A stretch of DNA of 64,000 nt from Alkalinema sp. FACHB-956. Lineage in GTDB: Bacteria > Cyanobacteriota > Cyanobacteriia > Leptolyngbyales > Leptolyngbyaceae. The notes under the pieces were generated by a model that searched no databases, had not been told where the DNA came from, and saw only the letters and a program-made list of their open reading frames with translations. Below, one piece after another: positions 9,697-17,433 of this stretch. The stretch spans positions 1 to 64,000 of the forward strand of contig NZ_JACJRC010000012.1 of NCBI RefSeq assembly GCF_014697025.1. The letters are read 5' to 3'. Position 1 is the stretch's first letter. Every line of letters starts with the position of its first letter. Made by a program: the position numbers and the translations under genes.

Positions 9697-10343
9697 AGCT
9701 CGTTCTCCTTTGCTAAGGCATTGATAGCGGCAGCGGCGATCGCACTTCCCCCCCGCCGACCGTGTAACGTGATGAAGGGGACACCTCGACTATTGGCAGC
9801 GAGTTCTGCTTTTGATTCAGCAGCCCCCACAAATCCAACCGGAAACCCCAGAATGACCGCAGGTTTGGGAAATCCTTCATCTAACAGTTCCAATAGATAA
9901 AACAATGCCGTTGGAGCATTGCCAATGGCAACAACAGCATTTTCCAGAGGCGATCGCCCAGCATTGCCACCAGCCGATCGCCACAGTTCAATTGCAGCTG
10001 CCGATCGTGTATTGTTGATACGGTTGGCAATCTCGACCACTTTCGGATCATTGAGGGTACAAATCACCTCATTATTAGCGGGTAATCGCTTGCGGGTAAC
10101 GCCATTGGCAACCATTTGTGAGTCGCAGAAAATGGGCGCACCTGCCGCTAGCGCCTCACGTCCGGCTTTGACTGCATCCGGTGAAGCAGCGAGATCTGAC
10201 ACAATATCCGTCATGCCACAGGAATGGATCAGCCGCACAGCAACATGCGCTAGGTCATCGGATAATTGATCCAAATCAGCTTCTGCACGAATGATAGAAA
10301 ACGATTTGCGATAGATGTCATCACCGTTACGAATATAGTCCAT
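9693..10343 (-). CDS. cobH: Precorrin-8X methylmutase
   Basis: A 216-residue enzyme that moves a methyl group from C11 to C12 of precorrin-8X, giving hydrogenobyrinate. Recognised by MDYIRNGDDIYRKSFSIIRAE, RLIHSCGMTDI (with the conserved catalytic histidine) and AIGNAPTALFYLLELL...PAVILGFPVGFVGAAESK. I chose the ATG at 10343 because family members begin near it; an in-frame TTG at 10388 would add 15 residues. It lies between cobG and cobI on the same strand and overlaps cobI by 4 bp. Confidence 0.95.
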   Translation of the reverse strand: MDYIRNGDDIYRKSFSIIRAEADLDQLSDDLAHVAVRLIHSCGMTDIVSDLAASPDAVKAGREALAAGAPIFCDSQMVANGVTRKRLPANNEVICTLNDPKVVEIANRINNTRSAAAIELWRSAGGNAGRSPLENAVVAIGNAPTALFYLLELLDEGFPKPAVILGFPVGFVGAAESKAELAANSRGVPFITLHGRRGGSAIAAAAINALAKENEL

Positions 10344-10422
10344 AGAGAAAGGCAGTAAGGGATTAGAGTCAGTAGCCAAACGAGGCAATCGAGAAATTTG
10401 AGTGTTTTATTACTTCATCACT

Positions 10423-12081
10423 TTAGTGTTTTATTTCTTGATGATTAGCGTTCCTATCCTCACGGCTAAAATTGTCAATTAGACTTGTCCTTGAAAATTT
10501 ACTAACAAATTCTCCAAATGATTCATGGGGGGTTGCTCGGTGTTGTTTATAGAGCTTCATTAGTTGTTCGATCGTTGATGGCAGTTCCGATGCAGTCACA
10601 TCACAGAGATGATATTGAGTCGCTTTTTGCTCCAAGGGATCCTGGGCAGAACCTCCTCCATGACTGTTTACACCGTTGATATAGAGCTGATATCCTTCAA
10701 CGATCTCGGCCCCTGGCTGATTGCCATCATCCTGGGTTGGAAGCCCTGTTCCCATCAGTAGAATGTCAGCCGGACTGGGCTGGGCGCAGGACTTTGGACA
10801 CCCTGTCAGATGAATATTGACGGGAGACTCTAGCACCAGGTTCTGATTGAGGTGGTTGGCCAAGGCGATCGCGTGGGCTTGAGTCTGCGTTTCGGCAGCA
10901 GCACAGCCGGGTTTTCCAGCACAGGCCACGATCGCGGTAGCCACTTGGTTTTCTGAAATCACTAAGCCCAACGCCGAGAGCGCTCGCACGACCTCCGCCA
11001 CCTGTGCATCAGGAATGTCCGGCAACACCATCGTTTGCCAAGGCGTCAATCGCAACTGGCAACTCCCAAAGGTTTCGGACAGATCCACCACGCCGCGCAA
11101 TTGCGTTGCCGTGAGTTGCCCTAACCGTAGAGGAATGCCGATGTAAGACAACCCGGATTGTCGTTGGGGATGTATCCCTAAATGCGCATAGGGCTGAGTT
11201 GGAGACAGGGATGGCGCAGCGATCGCGGGCTGGAGGGGATGCGGAAGATAGTGATTCACCTGCTGGAGATAGCGCTCCACACCCCAGTCTTGCAACAGAT
11301 GTTTCATGCGGGGCTTTTTCGGCAAACGAGGAGACTGCTGGACATACTCCAGATACACTTTTGCCAACGCAGCGACAACTGCAACACAGTCATCCGGTGC
11401 AACCAAAACCTGAGTCTCCCAAAGTTGCTTATCTCCCCCCAGTGACAACCGGAAGCAGATAGGCTTAGCTTGGGTATCGGGAATCGCTAGACATTCCCCA
11501 TGTCCCACACTCCACGCCCCAAGGCCCTCTTTGCCATCTCCTACAACCGCCGAAAGCTGAATCTCATTGTAACGATGCTCCCAAGGAATGCTCGATCGGG
11601 TGCCAATGCCAACGGTACCGCCCCCGTCAATGCCAATGCTGAACTTAGCAGATAAGTCAGCCAGTTCTGAATGACTTTGAATAGCCTCATCCAATGCTCG
11701 CACCAATGGACGAGTATCGATCAATTCCTGGACATCAATTCCCGCTGTGGGGCTAGTCATCACATTCCGGAGATGGTCGATGCGGGGATTGTGAGCGGCT
11801 AGACCCAGCGTCTGTAGCGTCTCAAGGGCTTCAACCGTCGGGGAGGTTTGCACAGAACGAATTTGCACATTGGCTCGATTGGTCACCTGGATCCCGTGGC
11901 TGCCCCATTGTTCTGCCAACGTTTGTTCTGCCAGCGTTTGTTCTGCCAGCGTTGCGATCGCGCGTCCTTGCTGATGATTCAATAACCCACCCGGTGTACG
12001 AATACGAATTAAAAATCCATCTTGGGCAGAGGTGCCATAGAATAACCCTGGACAAACATTCGGTTCAATCAGCCAAGCCAT
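10423..12081 (-). CDS. cobG: Precorrin-3B synthase (CobG)
   Basis: A 552-residue member of the nitrite/sulfite reductase-like family. CobG is an iron-sulfur monooxygenase that uses oxygen to make precorrin-3B, so it marks the aerobic route. Two ferredoxin-like half-domains are seen (NRANVQIRS near 70; LTPWQTMVLPDIP near 345). The cluster ligands are CAGKPGC (CX5C) and CPKSC (CX3C) near 390-430. Residues about 44-58 are a triple LAEQT repeat encoded by a 15-bp tandem repeat at 11908-11952. The C-terminal 90 residues are poorly conserved. ATG 12081 has a good AGGAGG site and is the first gene behind the cobalamin riboswitch. Confidence 0.93.
   Translation of the reverse strand: MAWLIEPNVCPGLFYGTSAQDGFLIRIRTPGGLLNHQQGRAIATLAEQTLAEQTLAEQWGSHGIQVTNRANVQIRSVQTSPTVEALETLQTLGLAAHNPRIDHLRNVMTSPTAGIDVQELIDTRPLVRALDEAIQSHSELADLSAKFSIGIDGGGTVGIGTRSSIPWEHRYNEIQLSAVVGDGKEGLGAWSVGHGECLAIPDTQAKPICFRLSLGGDKQLWETQVLVAPDDCVAVVAALAKVYLEYVQQSPRLPKKPRMKHLLQDWGVERYLQQVNHYLPHPLQPAIAAPSLSPTQPYAHLGIHPQRQSGLSYIGIPLRLGQLTATQLRGVVDLSETFGSCQLRLTPWQTMVLPDIPDAQVAEVVRALSALGLVISENQVATAIVACAGKPGCAAAETQTQAHAIALANHLNQNLVLESPVNIHLTGCPKSCAQPSPADILLMGTGLPTQDDGNQPGAEIVEGYQLYINGVNSHGGGSAQDPLEQKATQYHLCDVTASELPSTIEQLMKLYKQHRATPHESFGEFVSKFSRTSLIDNFSREDRNANHQEIKH
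11908..11952. repeat. Three 15-bp tandem repeats inside cobG
   Basis: TTGTTCTGCCARCGT occurs three times head to tail (11908-11922, 11923-11937, 11938-11952). Being 15 bp it keeps frame and encodes the repeated LAEQT near the CobG N-terminus. Confidence 0.9.
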
Positions 12082-12157
12082 AGTATCCTCCTGCTCTGTG
12101 CAACGCAGAGACTCAACAGGTTAGCGTTCCTTCAGAAGCAGATCCTGGGGAACAAGC

Positions 12158-12350
12158 TTGAGGCTGGCATTCTGACTCGATTAATCTTGAACGTGTAATT
12201 TTGAATTTTAGATTGAGTGGCTTGAAATCCAATCTAAAATCTAAAATCGCCAATCTAGAATCATATTACAGTTGCGGCACAGTACCGGAATCTCACCGGA
12301 CTTCCCCAGCATCAAGCTAAGGTAGCCTATCACATAGGCAGCCCAAAACT
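12158..12350 (-). promoter_or_regulatory. Cobalamin (adenosylcobalamin-type) riboswitch upstream of cobG
   Basis: On the minus strand, the core GGGAAGTCCGGTGAGATTCC is followed by GGTACTGTGCCGCAACTGTAA, and then by a B12 box, GAGTCAGAATGCCAGCCT, at about 12161-12178. These are the diagnostic conserved segments of the class. About 85 nt of AT-rich sequence, folding on itself (ATTTTAGATTG / CAATCTAAAAT), are inserted between the core and the B12 box. Between the box and the cobG start lie a GTTCC/GGAAC pairing and a CTCTG/CAGAG hairpin just before AGGAGG, a plausible expression platform. It should repress cobG and genes downstream when cobalamin is plentiful. Confidence 0.93.
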
Positions 12351-12387
12351 GAAATTCTCCAATCTTTCTTAAAGCGAGGCAAAGCGG

Positions 12388-13632
12388 GTGCAAAAGTGGC
12401 TATCAGTGGTGGGAATGGGCGAGGAGGGGTTGGAGGGAATAAGTCCGGTGGGACGATCGCTCCTAGCCCAAGCCACCACGATCGTCGGTGGAGAACGTCA
12501 CCTGACCATGGTGCCCCCAGACGATCGGCAAGAACAGCTCCTTTGGACTTCCCCGATCGCTGATTCCGTGCAGCAGATCATGCAGCGGCGCGGACAGGCG
12601 GTTTGTGTGCTGGCCAGCGGCGATCCCCTGTGCTACGGCATTGGGGTCACGCTCCTCCGCCAGATTCCCATTGCAGAAATGACGATCGTCCCCGCTCCGT
12701 CGGCCTTTAGCCTTGCCTGTGCCCGTCTGGGCTGGTCGCTCACGGACATCGAAACCCTAAGTTTGTGTGGACGCGATCCGGCGCTCTTAAATGCCGTCCT
12801 GTATCCCGGTGCCCGCATCCTTATCCTGAGCGCAGACAAAACCACTCCAACCACCGTCGCCCAACAGTTGACCCACCAGGGCTACGGCAATAGTCAAATC
12901 ACCGTCCTAGAACGCATGGGCAGCCCCAATGAACGCATCACCACCCACACCGCCACCAGCTGGCAACCCCTCGATCTCGCCGACCTCAACACGATCGCCC
13001 TAACCCTAGCCCCCACTCCCCTTACTCCCCCTACTTCCCTTACTCCCCCTACTTCCCCACTCCCCCTCTCACCCCATACCCCCGGCCTCCCCGACAGCGC
13101 CTACCAGCACGACGGACAGCTGACCAAACGAGAAGTGCGCGCCGTAACCCTAGCAACCCTAGCGCCCTTGCCCGGACAACTGCTGTGGGATGTGGGGGCA
13201 GGCTGCGGATCGATCGCCATTGAATGGCTGCGCAGCGATCGGCGGTGTCGGGCGATCGCCATTGAGCACCATCCCACGCGCCTGCAATACATTGCCCACA
13301 ATGCCAATGCTTTGGGCGTACCCCAGCTCAAAATCGTTGCCGGACAGGCTCCAGCAGCCCTCCACGACTTACCAGAACCGGATGCGATCTTCATCGGGGG
13401 GGGATTAACGGCACCGGATTTGTTGGAAACCTGCTGGCAGGCGCTGCGCCCCGGCGGTCGCTTAGTGGCCAATGGGGTGACGGTGGAGGGGGAACAATTG
13501 ATGTTCCAGTGGCAGAGCAAGTTGGGCGGCAGTTTGACCCGCATTGCCATTCAGCGGGCAGAACCCGTGGGGAAATTCCTGGGCTGGAAGGCCATGGCCC
13601 CGATTACGCAGTGGATGGTCGTGAAGGATTAA
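12388..13632 (+). CDS. cobL: Precorrin-6Y C5,15-methyltransferase (decarboxylating), CbiE-CbiT fusion
   Basis: A 414-residue bifunctional enzyme. Residues about 1-205 are the CbiE methyltransferase (VVGMGEEGLEGI, VLASGDPLCYGIG, PAPSAFSLACARLGW) and about 245-414 the CbiT part with a Rossmann SAM motif LLWDVGAGCGSIAIEW. It methylates C5 and C15 and decarboxylates the C12 acetate. The linker at about 208-232 is a Pro/Thr-rich repeat (LTPPTSLTPPTSP) encoded by an 18-bp tandem repeat of C-rich sequence. Start is GTG at 12388. It diverges from the riboswitch-cobG transcript with under 50 bp between them, and its end overlaps convergent cobK by 4 bp. Confidence 0.95.
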   Translation: MQKWLSVVGMGEEGLEGISPVGRSLLAQATTIVGGERHLTMVPPDDRQEQLLWTSPIADSVQQIMQRRGQAVCVLASGDPLCYGIGVTLLRQIPIAEMTIVPAPSAFSLACARLGWSLTDIETLSLCGRDPALLNAVLYPGARILILSADKTTPTTVAQQLTHQGYGNSQITVLERMGSPNERITTHTATSWQPLDLADLNTIALTLAPTPLTPPTSLTPPTSPLPLSPHTPGLPDSAYQHDGQLTKREVRAVTLATLAPLPGQLLWDVGAGCGSIAIEWLRSDRRCRAIAIEHHPTRLQYIAHNANALGVPQLKIVAGQAPAALHDLPEPDAIFIGGGLTAPDLLETCWQALRPGGRLVANGVTVEGEQLMFQWQSKLGGSLTRIAIQRAEPVGKFLGWKAMAPITQWMVVKD

Positions 13633-14396
13633 ATTTTTTCGCAGGGCATGAGCCTCTGTTGGAGCCATGCAAAAGCATCTTCTACCGTTGCAACGATGTC
13701 TCCAGGCGGTGCGATCGGGCGTTGGATCATTACCACTGGAATGGCTAACTCGCGTGCGGCGATAATTTTGGCATAGGTGGCAGCCCCCCCACTGTTTTTG
13801 CTCACGATCGCGCCAATCCCATAGCGTTGTAGTAGCGATCGCTCCTCCGCCAGCGAAAACGGGCCTCGTTCCAAAAGCACTTGACCCGGTGGCACTGCGG
13901 CATCCGATCGCGGCGGATCAATCATCCGCATCAGAAACCAGAGATCGCACAAGTGGGCAAAGGCCGCTAGTTCCTGCCGACCGATCGTCAAAAAGATACG
14001 CTGGGCAATCTCTGGCAATACCCTTGCGGCGGATTCATGACTGTCTACTTCAATCCAGCAATCCCCCGCTGTACGCTCCCAGGCCGGACGCAGCAGCAGC
14101 AAACGAGGGATACCGACCCTGGCAGCAGCAGCAGCAGCATTGAGGGATATGCGATCGGCAAACGGATGGGTCGCATCCATCAGTAAATCAACCTGCTGTT
14201 CTCGTAAATACGCCACTAGTCCTGCCACGCCCCCAAATCCGCCAATGCGGGTATTTTCAGAGGGCACCACCGGCTGACGGGTGCGCCCCGCCAAGGATGT
14301 AATCACCTCCACCCCTGGAATTTCCGCTGCCTTGACCGCCAATGCAGTGGCATCCCCTGTTCCACCCAAAATGAGTAAGCGCTTCGTCTCAGTCAT
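13629..14396 (-). CDS. cobK: Precorrin-6A reductase
   Basis: A 255-residue NADPH-dependent reductase that converts precorrin-6A to dihydroprecorrin-6A (precorrin-6Y), the substrate of neighbouring CobL. Recognised by the N-terminal dinucleotide motif LLILGGTGDATALA, LMDATHPFADRIS, LTIGRQELAAF and a C-terminal VSKNSGGAATYAKIIAARELAIPVVMIQRP. Length fits the family. It is transcribed towards cobL and shares its last 4 bp with it. Confidence 0.94.
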   Translation of the reverse strand: MTETKRLLILGGTGDATALAVKAAEIPGVEVITSLAGRTRQPVVPSENTRIGGFGGVAGLVAYLREQQVDLLMDATHPFADRISLNAAAAAARVGIPRLLLLRPAWERTAGDCWIEVDSHESAARVLPEIAQRIFLTIGRQELAAFAHLCDLWFLMRMIDPPRSDAAVPPGQVLLERGPFSLAEERSLLQRYGIGAIVSKNSGGAATYAKIIAARELAIPVVMIQRPIAPPGDIVATVEDAFAWLQQRLMPCEKI

Positions 14397-14507
14397 ATCA
14401 ACCCATCCTCTCTCAACGGAACCCTCGGAACGGGTATTCTATTTTGACAGGATTTCACCGCGATCGATGGATGAATTGCTCAATCGATAAATTGCTCAAT
14501 CGATGCA
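14397..14507. repeat. Short gap with tandem AATTGCTCAATCGAT
   Basis: AATTGCTCAATCGAT occurs twice in tandem at about 14472-14503, between cobK and the TIGR02588 gene. Nothing else is seen in this gap, which must hold the cobK promoter. Confidence 0.5.
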
Positions 14508-15041
14508 TTAGGGGATTTGATAACTCGTGATGCGCACGGAAAACTCCTCTTTCTGAGGCTTCTGCGGGAGAACAAAAACCCCTTCTTCCACCTCTCTTCT
14601 CGACAGAAAGTCAATCTGTTGAGTTCCGATTTCTTCCACCGTACCCTTGCGCTTGAGTTCTCCAATCATTTGGAGTTGAGTAATCGTTTGATCCCCTGCA
14701 TTGGTCACTTCAAAGGGAACGTGGAATTGTCCGTCCCGCATTTCAGTTTTATCCAGGTGAACCGAGACGATCGGGTTCGGGGGCTTTTGGGAATTGGGCT
14801 TGAGCCAGAGAAACCCAACGGCACCGACTAACGCACCGATAATGGTTAATGAAATTCCAAAACTCAACCATTCGATCGGTGATTTTTGGGTTTGAACCGA
14901 TTGATCGTCATTGGTTCGATCGCCATTGCTGGGATGACTATTTCGATCATCTGGTTGCGCACTTTTTAGCACTTCTACAAGCTCATCTAATTGGTTAGCC
15001 TTAGCGTCTACCGTATGATTTAATTCCGATGGCGAATGCAT
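14508..15041 (-). CDS. TIGR02588-family single-pass membrane protein
   Basis: 177 residues: a charged N-terminal 55, one membrane helix at about 60-82 (LSFGISLTIIGALVGAVGFLWL), then a beta-rich domain (IVSVHLDKTEMRDGQFHVPFEVTNAGDQTITQLQMIGEL) that looks like an immunoglobulin-type fold facing outside. It matches my recollection of TIGR02588, a family of unknown function that usually sits next to TIGR02587 proteins, as here. The pair probably acts together in the inner membrane. No function can be assigned. Confidence 0.7.
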   Translation of the reverse strand: MHSPSELNHTVDAKANQLDELVEVLKSAQPDDRNSHPSNGDRTNDDQSVQTQKSPIEWLSFGISLTIIGALVGAVGFLWLKPNSQKPPNPIVSVHLDKTEMRDGQFHVPFEVTNAGDQTITQLQMIGELKRKGTVEEIGTQQIDFLSRREVEEGVFVLPQKPQKEEFSVRITSYQIP

Positions 15042-15043
15042 AT

Positions 15044-15141
15044 TAGGGTCTAACTTCTATGATTTAACTTCTACGGTTTAACTTCTGGAATTTGATCTCT
15101 ATGACTTGATCTCTGTGATTTAATCTCTGTGATTTAATCTC
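15044..15141. repeat. Seven 14-bp tandem repeats filling the gap between TIGR02588 and TIGR02587 genes
   Basis: Units of exactly 14 bp (TAGGGTCTAACTTC, TATGATTTAACTTC, TACGGTTTAACTTC, TGGAATTTGATCTC, TATGACTTGATCTC, then TGTGATTTAATCTC twice) run head to tail for 98 bp. They fill the intergenic space from just beyond one start codon into the stop codon of the upstream gene. Confidence 0.9.
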
Positions 15142-16054
15142 ATAGTGCAAGTCGCCCCGCAGCTCCACCGATCGTTGCCGGTAGCCCTAGGACGATCGTG
15201 TAACTAACCCATAAAGTGGGCGGGTCTCCCCATTGAAGGAGTTGGAAAAACCAAAGCATTGCGCAGGCCACCCCTAGGGAAACCAAGTAGGACATTACCG
15301 TTTCACTCAAGGGCGTTTGGAAGAGGCCCCGTTGTTTGCGTCGTTTTTGTTGGTCGGAAAAGTTAGCCTCAAAAACAATGCCATAGGAAATCAATAAAGA
15401 CGCCATGATGGTCAAAATAAGCCAAGGCCCAGAAGTATTGGCAGCCAAGGTTTTGACCTCATCGGTGGGTGCAATACTAAAGGCAACAATCAACGCCCCC
15501 ATCATCGTGGCAAGAATATCGTTGAAAGTCTCCTGCCACAGCGTAGACACATGAGCCCTAGAAGAGCGATCGCCTTGGGATTGGGAGGTCGATCGTGACT
15601 CGTTTTCATCACTATCTTTATTGGTCAGAAACTGATTCGCGAGGCTAACCCCAATGGAAAAAGGCACACTCTCGAAAATTACTTTTCCAAAAATTTCATG
15701 GAGTTGCGTTTCTAACGTCACTTCTCGCAACAGGAGCAACAGCAAAAACGAGCAAACAATCCCGATCGCTTGGGCTTCGACAGTATCCATGATCAAAGTG
15801 CCCCAGTGAACCGAGGAAGATTGCCGGAATCCTGCGGTGTAATTTAGACCAAAAACAACGATGCTGGTGATGAAAAGGGAAGCTAGCATGATCGGCGGAG
15901 TGACAGAAGAACCAATCCACCAAACTTCCATAGTGTACAGTAGGGGAATTCCAAATAAAAAGCCACCACAAGCCCCCCGAACAAGATCTTGACATTCTCG
16001 TTTTAGGGCGGATTGGTGGTGGCTTGGATGCTGTGTTGAGCGAACCTTAGCCAT
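15140..16054 (-). CDS. TIGR02587 / DUF2391 integral membrane protein
   Basis: 304 residues with about seven to eight hydrophobic helices (FLFGIPLLYTMEVWWIG, LASLFITSIVVFGLNYTAGF, GIVCSFLLLLLLREV, DILATMMGALIVAFSIAPTDEV, WLILTIMASLLISYGIVFEANF, YLVSLGVACAMLWFF). The IAPTDEV and YTMEVWW stretches are characteristic of TIGR02587 (DUF2391), whose function is unknown. First gene of a pair with the TIGR02588 gene; 13 bp after the PF04020 gene stop on the same strand, so probably co-transcribed. Confidence 0.8.
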   Translation of the reverse strand: MAKVRSTQHPSHHQSALKRECQDLVRGACGGFLFGIPLLYTMEVWWIGSSVTPPIMLASLFITSIVVFGLNYTAGFRQSSSVHWGTLIMDTVEAQAIGIVCSFLLLLLLREVTLETQLHEIFGKVIFESVPFSIGVSLANQFLTNKDSDENESRSTSQSQGDRSSRAHVSTLWQETFNDILATMMGALIVAFSIAPTDEVKTLAANTSGPWLILTIMASLLISYGIVFEANFSDQQKRRKQRGLFQTPLSETVMSYLVSLGVACAMLWFFQLLQWGDPPTLWVSYTIVLGLPATIGGAAGRLAL

Positions 16055-16067
16055 GGTGGAAACTTAA

Positions 16068-16472
16068 TTATTTTTGACTAGCTTCTAAGGATTTTTCAGA
16101 CGTGGCGGAACTTAAAAAGGTAGGCAGCGTACGATCGGCGAAGTAGCTATTGAGGAACGTTGTCCCCAGCGAAAGCACAACGGGGCCTAACAGCGTTGCA
16201 GCCGTACCATGTACTGCGAATCCTGGAACCACTACACCTGCCAACCAGAAACAGATTCCGTTAACAACAAAGGAGAATAATCCCAACGTTAGGAAGTTAA
16301 TGGGTAAGGAAAGCAGTGAAAGCACCGGACGAATCGTTCCGTTAATCAAACCAATGGCCAGAGCCGCGACGATCGCTGCGGGGAAGTTAGCAATGTAAAC
16401 GCCTTTAAACAAAATATCGACAACGAGTAGGCTTAAGGCGGTTACTAAAGTCGTTAAGAAAAAACCAGTCAT
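16068..16472 (-). CDS. PF04020 (phage-holin-4_2/YvlD-like) four-helix membrane protein
   Basis: 134 residues with four hydrophobic segments and the family pattern LINGTIRPVLSLLSLPINFLTLGLFSFVVNGICFWLAGVVVPGF. Such proteins are chromosomal in many bacteria and linked to envelope stress in Bacillus (YvlD); the holin name is historical. A polar tail of about 20 residues follows. Together with the YqaE, PRC-barrel and CsbD neighbours, this supports an envelope or osmotic-stress theme, which is inference. Confidence 0.85.
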   Translation of the reverse strand: MTGFFLTTLVTALSLLVVDILFKGVYIANFPAAIVAALAIGLINGTIRPVLSLLSLPINFLTLGLFSFVVNGICFWLAGVVVPGFAVHGTAATLLGPVVLSLGTTFLNSYFADRTLPTFLSSATSEKSLEASQK

Positions 16473-16612
16473 GGGAAACCTCCGTAAAATATGAATCGAG
16501 TCTCAATGGATCGGCAGAAATTGTTTCTGATTATTCCGTCGGATTATTCCGTCGGATTAAGCTCACTTGAGCCAATAGAGCGGTCAAACTGAGTAGCCAT
16601 TCTAGGGAATCC
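16473..16612. repeat. Gap with a tandem TTATTCCGTCGGA duplication
   Basis: The 13-bp unit TTATTCCGTCGGA occurs twice in tandem at about 16530-16557. No gene is seen; the promoter of the PF04020 gene should lie here. Confidence 0.5.
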
Positions 16613-16798
16613 CTACAGATTTTCAGGATTCATCATTTCGTCATAGCGAGTTAAAGCCCACAGTGCATGGATAATTCCGGGAACCCAACCCAGTAAGGTC
16701 AATAGAATGCTAATCACTAGAGTTGTGCTCACCCCATAGGCTAGGAACACAGCTACCGGGGGAAGAACAATGGCAAGTAGGTAACGTACAGGTTTCAT
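16613..16798 (-). CDS. YqaE/Pmp3-family (UPF0057) small membrane protein
   Basis: 61 residues from the ATG at 16798: MKPVRYLLAIVLPPVAVFLAYG, then a second helix LVISILLTLLGWVPGIIHALWAL and a short charged tail. This two-helix arrangement with LPPVAVFL and GWVPGIIHALW is the PF01679 signature. Pmp3/YqaE proteins are proteolipids tied to salt, cold and membrane-potential stress. A longer frame starting upstream would add MFNGVFS, but MKPV is the conserved family start. Confidence 0.9.
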   Translation of the reverse strand: MKPVRYLLAIVLPPVAVFLAYGVSTTLVISILLTLLGWVPGIIHALWALTRYDEMMNPENL

Positions 16799-16906
16799 TG
16801 AAAACACTCCATTAAACAATTAGAGATGAACAGGATTAAAATCTGCGAAAGATGCTACTAGAACAAAACCACGGGAGAAGTCTAGACAACGGGTAACAGC
16901 CGCAAA

Positions 16907-17320
16907 CTAGGACTTTGGTGCGTTCGATCGCAGGCGGTTTTTAACTTGAGTCAGTACTTCCTTTTCCATGCGGGAAACGGTTTGCCCCAATTCATTCACC
17001 CTGTGTTCGACTTGGGCTTGCTTACGTTCCGCTAACACGGGGTGATCGGGATTAGCTCGTTGGGCATCAATCTGTTGGTTGTACCAACTCTTGGCTTCAG
17101 CCGCCTTTTCTCGCACCGTCAAATAGCGATCGCCGTAGCGCTGTGCCATCTGTTGATCTAGAGTTTCTAAGCCCTGTTTCAATTCCTGGTAGGACTGATT
17201 GGCCTCAGATTGCGGATCGCGGGAAAAGGCTAACCACTTGAGTCTGAGGTGTCTACCCCAATCCACCAGGGATTGTTTCAGGGCTGCTAAAGTTTCCGAA
17301 AAATTCTGAGTGTTAGACAT
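16907..17320 (-). CDS. Unknown 137-residue helical, charged protein
   Basis: No recognised domain. The sequence is almost wholly helical and charged (SETLAALKQSLVDWGRHLRLKWLAF, ELKQGLETLDQQMAQRYGDRYLTVREKAAEAKSWYNQQ, VEHRVNELGQTVSRMEKEVLTQVKNRLRSN), with likely coiled coils at about 45-65 and 100-130 and no membrane segment. It is flanked by YqaE and PRC-barrel genes on the same strand. It may be a cytosolic or membrane-surface stress protein, by context only. Confidence 0.6.
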   Translation of the reverse strand: MSNTQNFSETLAALKQSLVDWGRHLRLKWLAFSRDPQSEANQSYQELKQGLETLDQQMAQRYGDRYLTVREKAAEAKSWYNQQIDAQRANPDHPVLAERKQAQVEHRVNELGQTVSRMEKEVLTQVKNRLRSNAPKS

Positions 17321-17433
17321 GATTCTGCCTCCAAGGGGAGGGAAATGCAGAGCGGCTTGGCTCTGGCATTTCCGAATAGGTTAATAGACGAGATCAATGA
17401 AGTCACTAAATTAAAGGCTCAATTACGCCACTG

